NCBI GenBank assembly: GCA_012517025.1
Contig: JAAYVT010000589.1
Location: 1 to 6,307 of the forward strand
DNA: 6,307 nt
Reading direction: 5' to 3'
DNA from: Phyllobacteriaceae bacterium
GTDB lineage: Bacteria > Pseudomonadota > Alphaproteobacteria > Rhizobiales > Ancalomicrobiaceae
Numbering within the stretch: position 1 is the stretch's first letter; each line of letters begins with the position of its first letter. The position numbers and the translations under genes are program-made. Positions 1-5,433 of this stretch are shown here, piece by piece. Below the pieces are notes generated by a model that was not told where the DNA came from, made no database searches, and was given only the letters and a program-made list of their open reading frames with translations.

Positions 1-147
1 GAACAGGGTGACGCCGAGGTCGCGCTCCAGCCCTTCGATGCGGCGGGCGACGGTGGTGTGCTCGACGCCGAGGGCGCGCGCGGCGGCGGAGAGCGAGCCG
101 GCACGCACCAGCGCGAGGAAGACGCGGAGATCGTCCCAATCGTACAT
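1..147 (-). CDS. LysR-family transcriptional regulator, N-terminal part (cut by window edge)
   Basis: Only the first 49 codons are present; the gene reads leftward and leaves the window. Read on the minus strand from the ATG at 147-145, the protein begins MYDWDDLRVFLALV and continues with a helix-turn-helix (SLSAAARALGV, then TTVARRIEGLE), ending here in DLGVTLF. This is the standard start of a LysR-type regulator: a winged HTH with the conserved Ala-rich helix and the LE..LG..LF signature. The effector-binding domain lies outside the window, so no ligand can be suggested. The gene is divergent from the quinone oxidoreductase gene at 246. LysR-type regulators often control a divergent neighbour, so control of that gene is a reasonable inference only. 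The start is well supported because the family match begins within a few residues of this ATG. Confidence 0.9.
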   Translation of the reverse strand, partial: MYDWDDLRVFLALVRAGSLSAAARALGVEHTTVARRIEGLERDLGVTLF

Positions 148-245
148 CGGTGCATCTTCGCACGGATCTTCTGCGCGTTCTCGGAATTCTCGCAGAGAAA
201 GCGACGCGTCATCGTCGGGTGGTTCGAAACCGAGGAGGTTCCCGC
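148..245. promoter_or_regulatory. Divergent intergenic region with overlapping inverted repeats
   Basis: This 98-base gap separates the divergent LysR-type gene and the oxidoreductase gene, so it must hold promoters for both. Two short imperfect inverted repeats overlap here: TCTGCG at 170-175 with CGCAGA at 191-196, and TTCTC at 178-182 with GAGAA at 195-199, with a GAATTC core between the latter arms. Such dyads could be a LysR-type operator, but no clean T-N11-A box stands out. No convincing -35/-10 pair was recognised. The ribosome-binding site GAGGAGG for the oxidoreductase lies at about 232-238. Confidence 0.35.
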
Positions 246-1088
246 ATGTCCGACATCACCCGCGTCGTCGTCTTCGATCGCTTCGGCGGACCAGAGGTGT
301 TGCGCCTCGAGGATCGCGTCCTGCCGCCGCTCGCGCCGGGTGAGGTGCGGGTCCGTCACGCCGCGATCGGCGTCGATTTCGTCGACGTCTATTTCCGCAC
401 CGGGGTGCATACGCCGCCGGCGCTGCCCTCGTGCCTCGGCGTCGAGGCGGCCGGGGTGGTGGAGGCGGTCGGCGACGGGGTCGCCGCCTTCGCCCCCGGT
501 GACCGCGTCGCCCACGCCGGCCTGCCGCTCGGGGCCTATGCGAGCGTGCGCGACATGGCCGCCGAACGGTTGGTGCGTTTGCCCGACGCGGTGTCGTTCG
601 AGCAAGCGGCGGCGGTGATGCTGAAGGGGATCACCGTGCACATGCTGCTCGAGCGGGTCCATCGGGTGGCGCCCGGCGACACCGTCCTCGTCCATGCGGC
701 GGCGGGCGGGGTCGGCCAGTTGATGGTCGCCTGGGCGAAGGCGAAGGGCGCGCGGGTGCTCGGCACCGTCGGGTCGCCCGAGAAGGCCGCGATCGCGAGA
801 GCCGCGGGGCTCGACGTCGCGATCCCGCGCGGCGACGACTTCGCCGCGGCGGTTCGCGCGGCGACGGACGGGCGTGGCGTCGATCATGCGATCGACGGCA
901 TCGGCGGGGCGACGCTCGCCCGCACTCTCGGGGCGGTCGCCCCCTTCGGGGTGGTCTCCTCGATCGGTCAGGTGGCCGGGCCGATCCCGCCGATCGCGGT
1001 CGAGGAGCTCGGGCCGGGGCGTTCGATCGCGTTGGCGCGGCCGAGCGTGCTCGGCTACCTGCGCGATCCGGCGGCGCTTCGGCGGGCG
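246..1088 (+). pseudogene. Quinone oxidoreductase (zinc-independent MDR family), 3'-truncated
   Basis: The start ATG at 246 has a strong GAGGAGG site 7 bases upstream. Codons 1 to about 281 read as a medium-chain dehydrogenase/reductase of the NADPH:quinone reductase type: a GroES-like N-terminal domain (about 1-125, with VRHAAIGVDFVDVYFRTG), then a Rossmann domain with the NADPH loop AAAGGVGQ at 151-158. No structural-zinc cysteine cluster is seen, as expected of the QOR branch. Homology stops after ARPSVLGYLRDPAALRR (264-280). Family members are normally about 320-325 residues, so about 40-45 C-terminal residues and the stop are missing. Downstream DNA is instead the 3' part of the WYL gene in antisense. 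The frame stays open to the ruvB stop at 3530. A loss-of-function remnant is most likely, though a fusion product cannot be excluded. Its physiological substrate is unknown. Confidence 0.8.
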
Positions 1089-1706
1089 TTCGTCCTCGAT
1101 CGTCGCCGCGATCATCCGATCGACGCGGAAATGACGGAAGGCGGCGCGGGTCTCGCACCACGCGGCGAGCATGCGGGTGTCCTCGAAGAAGCCGAGAGCG
1201 ATCGGCCAGACCCGGCGTTCGCTCTCCCGGCCCTCGGCGTCGCGATAGAGGAGGGTGAGCTTCTTCTCCTCGCGCAAGGCGCGGCGCAGCAGGTCGAGAC
1301 CGACGCCGGCCGGCGTCGCCGCGCGTTTCGCCACCAGGAGCGCCGGCTCCTCGACCGCCGGCCGGCGGTCGGCGGGCAGCACCGCGGCGATCTTGGCGAG
1401 GGCGTCGTGGGCGGCTCCCGCCAACGTCGGATCGCCGCGCTCGGCGACCCAGCGGGCGCCGAGCACCAGCGCCTCGATCTCCTCGTCGCGGAACATCAAG
1501 GGCGGCAACAGGAAGCCGGAGCGCAGCACGTAGCCGACCCCGGCCTCGCCGTCGATGTCGGCCCCTTGCGCGCGCAACGTCTCGACGTCGCGGTAGAGGG
1601 TGCGGAGCGACACGCCGAGTTCGCCCGCGAGTTCGGCGCCGGCCACCGGCACGCGGCGACGGCGCAGCGACTGGACCAGATCGAGGAGGCGGGCGGCGCG
1701 GGACAT
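1068..1706 (-). pseudogene. YafY-type HTH/WYL-domain transcriptional regulator, 3'-truncated
   Basis: Read on the minus strand from ATG 1706-1704, the protein begins MSRAARLLDLVQSLRRRR. It has an HTH_11-type DNA-binding domain (about 1-55, with GVSLRTLYRDVETLRAQGA), a linker with GYVLRSGFLLPPLMF, and a WYL domain (about 135-205) containing YRDAEGRESERRVWP, LAAWCE and FRHFRVDRM. These are hallmarks of the YafY/YobV group of one-component regulators, whose WYL domain is thought to sense a ligand. Homology runs to DERPPKRRR at residue 213; relatives usually go on some 10-20 residues. No stop follows: the frame stays open leftward past the window start. Because the missing tail is short, the regulator might still fold, but the product would carry a long unrelated extension. 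It starts 9 bases after the stop of the upstream gene (1716-2348), and no clear ribosome-binding site is visible, so translational coupling is possible. Confidence 0.8.
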
Positions 1707-1715
1707 GGCGGCCGA

Positions 1716-2348
1716 TCAGGGCCGCGGCCAGCCGAGCGCGATGCTCTCGACGAAGGGTTTCGCGGCGCGGATCTTCGGATCGTTCGAGGCGAAGTCGCGG
1801 TCGCCGGCGACGCGGGCCGCCACCACGTCGGTCCCCTCCGCCAGGCCGAAGCGCACCGAGACGACGCAGCCGCCGGCCGCCGGCTTCGCCAGCGTGCCGC
1901 CCTTCCAGTCGGTGACGGCGCCGCCGTAATCCCAGCCGAAGCCCGAAAGACGGAAGGAGCGGCCGTTCAGCTTTTCGACCTCGGCGACGGACATGCCGGG
2001 GCGGACGCCGTTCGGCGCGGCGGCGCGGTTGTCGCGCCCGGGGCGGGCGGAGGAGAGGCCGGCGCGTTTTTCCTCGTCGGCCCAGAACAGTTCGATGCGG
2101 CGCTTCGGATCGTCGGGGAAGAGCACGGTCGCGCCGATCTTCTCGCCCTCGGCGCCGTCGACCTCGCGCCAGACGACGTTCTTCTCGCCGAAAGCGGCGA
2201 GGACGGCGGCATGGGAGGCGTCGGCGGCGAGCGGGCCGGCGCAGGAGAGGATCGGGCCGGGCGATTGGGCGGTGGCCGGGTCGAGAGCGAGCGCGGCGGC
2301 GAGGAGAGCGAGGAGTGGGGCGAGGAGACGCGACGGAGCGATGGACAT
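1716..2348 (-). CDS. Exported protein of unknown function
   Basis: A 210-residue protein read from ATG 2348-2346, with a GGGAG ribosome-binding site about 9 bases upstream on the minus strand. Residues 1-27 form a typical signal peptide: a basic start, the hydrophobic stretch LLAPLLALLAAALAL, then a predicted cleavage after ATA (A27/Q28). The mature part should be periplasmic. It has two cysteines, C36 (near ILSCAGPL) and C161 (AAGGCVVSV), which could form a disulfide. It also has a motif-rich middle with IELFWADEEKR, GMSVAEVEKLNG and FGWDYGG, and an FVESI segment near the C-terminus. The pattern suggests a conserved proteobacterial hypothetical family, but I cannot name it and assign no function. 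No lipobox is seen. It lies upstream of, and probably in one transcript with, the WYL regulator gene, and is divergent from ruvB. Confidence 0.85.
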   Translation of the reverse strand: MSIAPSRLLAPLLALLAAALALDPATAQSPGPILSCAGPLAADASHAAVLAAFGEKNVVWREVDGAEGEKIGATVLFPDDPKRRIELFWADEEKRAGLSSARPGRDNRAAAPNGVRPGMSVAEVEKLNGRSFRLSGFGWDYGGAVTDWKGGTLAKPAAGGCVVSVRFGLAEGTDVVAARVAGDRDFASNDPKIRAAKPFVESIALGWPRP

Positions 2349-2492
2349 CGGAGGACTCCCGAGCGAGAGGGCGACAGCCTACACCGGTTTCGACCGCGGA
2401 TCTGCCCCTCGCGACCATCGATGTTCGCGCTTCGTGCCGGACGGTCGAACGTGCTAGGGAGGACCGGACGGATCTCAGGACGGCACGAATCG
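2349..2492. promoter_or_regulatory. Divergent promoter region between the exported-protein gene and ruvB
   Basis: This 144-base gap must hold promoters for the leftward gene and, unless it is read from upstream, for ruvB. It contains two GANTC motifs, GACTC at 2354-2358 and GAATC at 2487-2491, the latter just before the ruvB ATG. It also holds the SOS-like motif listed separately and a possible -10-like GCTAGG at 2452-2457. A weak ribosome-binding site for ruvB, AGGA, lies at about 2477-2480. No terminator-like hairpin is seen. Confidence 0.5.
2423..2437 (+). promoter_or_regulatory. Possible degenerate LexA (SOS) box upstream of ruvB
   Basis: The sequence reads GTTC, seven bases, then GTGC. 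The alphaproteobacterial LexA operator is GTTC-N7-GTTC, so this has seven of eight specified bases with exact spacing. It lies 56-70 bases before the ruvB ATG and about where a -35 element would fall if GCTAGG (2452-2457) is the -10. ruv genes are known LexA targets in this class. The single mismatch and the short motif make a chance match possible. Confidence 0.35.
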
Positions 2493-3530
2493 ATGGCGAC
2501 ACCCAAGAGGCTGGTTTCGGGAGAGAAGCGCGAGGAGGACCTCGACGCCTCGCTGCGCCCGCAGGCGCTCGGCGATTTCGTCGGCCAGCAGGCGGCGCGC
2601 GAGAACCTGTCCGTCTTCATCGAGGCGGCGAAGACCCGGCGCGAGGCGCTCGATCACGTGCTGTTCGTCGGTCCGCCCGGCCTCGGCAAGACCACGCTCG
2701 CCCAGATCGTGGCGCGCGAACTCGGCGTCAACTTCCGCTCCACCTCCGGCCCGGTGATCGCCAAGGCCGGCGATCTCGCCGCCCTCCTGACCAATCTCGA
2801 GGAGCGCGACGTCCTGTTCATCGACGAGATCCACCGGCTCAATCCGGCGGTGGAGGAGATCCTCTATCCGGCGATGGAGGACTATCAGCTCGATCTGATC
2901 ATCGGCGAGGGGCCGGCGGCGCGGTCGGTGAAGATCGATCTCGCCCGTTTCACGCTGGTCGCGGCGACCACCCGACTGGGGCTTCTCACGACGCCGCTGC
3001 GCGACCGCTTCGGCATCCCGATCCGGCTCAACTTCTACACCGTCGCCGAGCTCGAGTTCATCGTGAAGCGCGGCGCCCGGCTGATGGGCCTCGCGATGAC
3101 CGAGGAGGGGGCGAGCGAGATCGCGCGGCGGTCGCGCGGCACCCCGCGCATCGCCGGTCGGCTGCTGCGTCGAGTGCGAGACTTCGCGATCGTGGCGGGC
3201 AAGGAGGCGATCGATCGCGAGATCGCCGATCGGGCGTTGCTGCGGCTCGAGGTCGACCGGATGGGGCTCGATCAGCTCGACCGGCGTTATCTCGACGTCA
3301 TCGCGCTGTCGTTCGGCGGTGGTCCGGTCGGGATCGAGACGATCGCGGCCGCCTTGTCGGAGCCGCGCGACGCGATCGAGGAGATCGTCGAGCCCTACCT
3401 CATCCAACAGGGTTTCGTGCAGCGCACCCCGCGCGGACGGATGCTGACGCAGGCCGCCTTCCGCCATCTCGGAGTCGAGCCGCCGGCCGGCCGGCCGGAG
3501 CAGCTGGGGCTCGGGCTCGAAGAGGAGTGA
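2493..3530 (+). CDS. ruvB: Holliday junction branch migration ATPase RuvB
   Basis: A full-length 345-residue RuvB, the AAA+ hexameric motor that, with RuvA, drives branch migration of Holliday junctions in recombination and repair. Visible landmarks are the N-terminal LRPQALGDFVGQ, Walker A GPPGLGKT (60-67), Walker B LFIDEIH (108-114), the conserved TTRLGLLTTPLRDRFG stretch with its arginine-finger region (159-174), sensor 2 GTPRIAGRLLRR (216-227), and the C-terminal winged-helix domain with FGGGPVG (274-280) and TPRGRMLT (312-319). No key residue is missing. The ATG at 2493 fits the usual rhizobial start, about 20 residues before LRPQ; its ribosome-binding site is weak. Upstream the same frame is open back to 246, which I treat as fortuitous. 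ruvC and ruvA, often directly upstream in relatives, are not here. ybgC follows after 2 bases, so the two are surely cotranscribed. Confidence 0.97.
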   Translation: MATPKRLVSGEKREEDLDASLRPQALGDFVGQQAARENLSVFIEAAKTRREALDHVLFVGPPGLGKTTLAQIVARELGVNFRSTSGPVIAKAGDLAALLTNLEERDVLFIDEIHRLNPAVEEILYPAMEDYQLDLIIGEGPAARSVKIDLARFTLVAATTRLGLLTTPLRDRFGIPIRLNFYTVAELEFIVKRGARLMGLAMTEEGASEIARRSRGTPRIAGRLLRRVRDFAIVAGKEAIDREIADRALLRLEVDRMGLDQLDRRYLDVIALSFGGGPVGIETIAAALSEPRDAIEEIVEPYLIQQGFVQRTPRGRMLTQAAFRHLGVEPPAGRPEQLGLGLEEE

Positions 3531-3532
3531 CC

Positions 3533-3964
3533 ATGACCGCAAACCATCCGCACGCGCTGCCCTTCGAGGACACCATCACCGTCCGCGTCTATTGGGAGGA
3601 CACCGACGCCGGTGGCATCGTCTATCACGCCTCTCACGTCCGCTTCTTCGAACGTGGCCGCACCGAATATCTGCGCGCCCTCGGCATCAACCAGTCGGAG
3701 ATGCAGAAGGCCGAGCATCCGTTGCTGTTCGCGGTGCGCAAGATGGAGATCGACTATCTGCGCCCCGGCCGGCTCGACGACCTGATCGAGGTGACGACCG
3801 CGACCCGCGAGGTCGGCGGCGCCCGGATGGTGCTCGATCAGGTGTTGAAGCGCGGCGAAGAGACGATCGCCACGGCGGTCGTCACCGTCGTCTGCCTCGG
3901 GCCGGACGGCCGGCCGCACCGGGTGCCGGGCGATCTGCGCGCGCTGTTCGGCCACCCGGAGTGA
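3533..3964 (+). CDS. ybgC: Tol-Pal system-associated acyl-CoA thioesterase YbgC
   Basis: A 143-residue single-domain hotdog-fold thioesterase of the 4-hydroxybenzoyl-CoA thioesterase/YbgC type. The signature VRVYWEDTDAGGIVYH (17-32) carries the catalytic aspartate, D25, matching D18 of the E. coli protein. It is followed by the long hotdog helix with FFERGRTEYLRALG, then RKMEIDYLRPGRLDD. The family hydrolyses acyl-CoA thioesters in the cytoplasm; its exact role beside Tol-Pal is unsettled, with links to phospholipid metabolism proposed. The start ATG at 3533 has AGGAG at 3523-3527, inside the last codons of ruvB and 5 bases away. The gap to the ruvB stop is 2 bases, which suggests coupled translation. 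A hairpin terminator overlaps the stop, so this gene is grouped with ruvB rather than directly with tolQRA. Confidence 0.96.
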   Translation: MTANHPHALPFEDTITVRVYWEDTDAGGIVYHASHVRFFERGRTEYLRALGINQSEMQKAEHPLLFAVRKMEIDYLRPGRLDDLIEVTTATREVGGARMVLDQVLKRGEETIATAVVTVVCLGPDGRPHRVPGDLRALFGHPE

Positions 3965-3987
3965 GCCGACGCGCGCGGTCGGCTTTT
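3964..3987 (+). terminator. Rho-independent terminator after ybgC
   Basis: A perfect 7-bp stem, AGCCGAC (3964-3970) with GTCGGCT (3978-3984), closes a 7-base GC loop and runs into a TTTT tract (3984-3987). It starts at the last base of the ybgC stop codon. The U tract is short, so termination may be partial, with some read-through into tolQ. Confidence 0.7.
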
Positions 3988-4243
3988 CGCCGCAGCGCAA
4001 CACGGTAACGGTTCCTTAACCCTACCAATGGCTTGTTGAGAAGGACGCGGGTCTCCGCGAGTCCTCGTTTGGTCACATTCGCCGGGCAGAAGGAACCGGG
4101 TTCCGAGAACAGCGACGGCGTTCGCGCCGACCGATCGCCCCGGCGGACCGGGACGGTGCCCCGTTCGATCGTTCTCGTGCCCCTCGCCGTCGCCGATCCT
4201 TCTCCTCGCCCGAGTGGTTCTCGGCCGCAAAGGTATTCGACAC
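3988..4243 (+). promoter_or_regulatory. tolQ leader region
   Basis: These 256 bases between the ybgC terminator and tolQ contain no convincing gene. The first part (about 3999-4040) is clearly richer in A/T than its surroundings and is the best place for the tolQRA promoter. GANTC sites occur at 4059-4063 and, overlapping the tolQ start, at 4246-4250. A modest AAAGG ribosome-binding site is at 4229-4233. The rest has no recognised motif, and I see no riboswitch-like fold by eye. Confidence 0.45.
4005..4020 (+). promoter_or_regulatory. CtrA-like binding motif upstream of tolQ
   Basis: GTAA, seven bases, then TTAAC matches the alphaproteobacterial CtrA consensus TTAA-N7-TTAA(C) with one mismatch in the first half-site. 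It lies in an AT-rich island about 225 bases before the tolQ start and just after the ybgC terminator. CtrA controls many division and envelope genes in this class. The motif is short, so direct control of tolQRA is only a suggestion. Confidence 0.35.
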
Positions 4244-4960
4244 ATGAATCCCGAAGTCGCTCAGGCCGCGCTGGCCGCGCCGCATACCGACATGACGTTG
4301 CTCTCGATGTTCTGGAGCGCGCACATCGTCGTCAAGCTGGTGATGCTCGGATTGTTCTCCGCCTCGGTGTGGTGCTGGGCGATCATCGTCGACAAGATCG
4401 TGCTGTTCATGAAGGCGCGTCGCCAGATGGACAACTTCGAGCAGATCTTCTGGTCGGGCCAGAGCCTCGAGGATCTCTATCGGACGCTCTCGGCGCGCGC
4501 CAACCACGGCATGCCGGCGCTGTTCGTCGCCGCGATGCGGGAGTGGAAGCGCTCCCACGAGGGCGGGCGGCCGGCGATCGGCAGCCTGCAACAGCGCATC
4601 GACAAGGTGATGGACGTTTCGATCAATCGCGAGGTCGATCGCTACCAGTCCAATCTGCTGGTGCTCGCCACCATCGGGTCGTCGAGCCCGTTCATCGGCC
4701 TGTTCGGCACGGTGTGGGGCATCATGACGGCGTTCCAGGGCATCGCGGCGTCGAAGAACACCTCGCTGGCGGTGGTCGCGCCGGGCATCGCGGAGGCGTT
4801 GTTCGCCACCGCCATCGGCCTCGTCGCGGCGATCCCGGCGGTCATCGCCTACAACAAGCTGTCGTCGGACGCGGGCGCGCTCGGCGGTCGGCTCGAGACC
4901 TTCGCGGACGAATTCTCGGCGATCCTGTCGCGTCAGATCGACGAACGGCAGGCGGCCTGA
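4244..4960 (+). CDS. tolQ: Tol-Pal system inner-membrane proton channel protein TolQ
   Basis: A 238-residue MotA/TolQ/ExbB-family protein. TolQ forms a pentamer around TolR, uses the proton gradient, and works with TolA to constrict the outer membrane during division. Three membrane segments are seen: about 27-50, about 137-165 and about 175-203, with a cytoplasmic loop between the first and second. The conserved motif IGSSSPFIGLFGTVWGIM (144-161) and APGIAEALFATAIGL (179-193) contain the threonines T156 and T189, equivalent to the channel-lining T145 and T178 of E. coli TolQ. The length is normal. I chose ATG 4244, 10 bases after AAAGG; an in-frame GTG at 4214 would add ten residues with no support. 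tolR follows 10 bases after the stop. Confidence 0.97.
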   Translation: MNPEVAQAALAAPHTDMTLLSMFWSAHIVVKLVMLGLFSASVWCWAIIVDKIVLFMKARRQMDNFEQIFWSGQSLEDLYRTLSARANHGMPALFVAAMREWKRSHEGGRPAIGSLQQRIDKVMDVSINREVDRYQSNLLVLATIGSSSPFIGLFGTVWGIMTAFQGIAASKNTSLAVVAPGIAEALFATAIGLVAAIPAVIAYNKLSSDAGALGGRLETFADEFSAILSRQIDERQAA

Positions 4961-4970
4961 GGAGAGACCC

Positions 4971-5426
4971 ATGGGCATGTCGGTCGGCGGATCGGGAGCG
5001 GCGGGCGGACGACGCGGACGGCGTCGGGCGGGTCGCGGCGTGATGAGCGAGATGAACATGACGCCGTTCATCGACGTCATGCTGGTGCTGCTCATCATCT
5101 TCATGGTGGCGGCACCGATGATGACGGTCGGCGTGCCGGTCGATCTGCCGGAGACCCGCGCCAAGGCGATGGAGGGTCAGGTCAAGCCGATCACCGTGTC
5201 GATCGACGGGCAGGGCCGGATCTTCATCCAGGACGCCGAGTTCTCGCTCGACGATCTGGTGCCGAAGCTGGAGGCGATCGCCAAGAACGGCATCGACGAG
5301 CGCATCCTGGTGCGCGGCGACCGCACCACCGATTACGGCTCTATCCTCAAGGTGATGGGCCGTCTCAACGACGCCGGTTACAAGAAGATCGGCCTCGTCT
5401 CGCTTCCCGAAACCGCGTCGAGGTGA
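4971..5426 (+). CDS. tolR: Tol-Pal system protein TolR
   Basis: A 151-residue ExbD/TolR-family protein, partner of TolQ in the proton-driven motor. The order is a cytoplasmic Gly/Arg-rich tail (1-24), then MSEMNMTPFIDVMLVLLIIF (25-44) with the essential membrane aspartate at D35, a single transmembrane helix (about 33-50), and a periplasmic domain (about 55-148) containing VPVDLPET, ITVSIDGQGRIFI and LVRGDRTTDYG. The family match is strong, and the basic glycine-rich tail is common in alphaproteobacteria. The ATG at 4971 has GGAGAG at 4961-4966; a second in-frame ATG two codons later (4977) is possible. The gene lies between tolQ and tolA with gaps of 10 and 7 bases, so one operon is certain. 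Confidence 0.97.
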   Translation: MGMSVGGSGAAGGRRGRRRAGRGVMSEMNMTPFIDVMLVLLIIFMVAAPMMTVGVPVDLPETRAKAMEGQVKPITVSIDGQGRIFIQDAEFSLDDLVPKLEAIAKNGIDERILVRGDRTTDYGSILKVMGRLNDAGYKKIGLVSLPETASR

Positions 5427-5433
5427 GGGGCCC

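Noticed and set aside
780..1205. Many CGATCG/GCGATCGC-like words, resembling cyanobacterial HIP1
   Set aside because: Most are imperfect and arise from frequent GAT, ATC and GCG codons in GC-rich coding sequence. Only one full GCGATCGC was noted and the gene content is alphaproteobacterial.
2447..2461. GAAC-N7-GGAG as a second LexA half-site pair before ruvB
   Set aside because: The second half has two mismatches to GAAC, so it is not distinguishable from chance.
631..2502. Long minus-strand open frame of 623 codons in a different phase
   Set aside because: It is extremely Arg/Pro-rich, overlaps recognisable genes in other frames, and shows no family motif. It is a by-product of high GC.
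2475..3542. Minus-strand open frame of 355 codons opposite ruvB
   Set aside because: It is the antisense shadow of ruvB, explained by the absence of TTA, CTA and TCA codons in the sense gene.
4033..5043. Plus-strand 336-codon frame covering the tolQ leader and tolQ
   Set aside because: Over tolQ it is the wrong frame, and in the leader it has no motif or good ribosome-binding site.
4073..5164. Minus-strand open frame of 363 codons opposite tolQ and tolR
   Set aside because: It is His/Arg-rich low-complexity translation antisense to strongly conserved genes, with no independent support.
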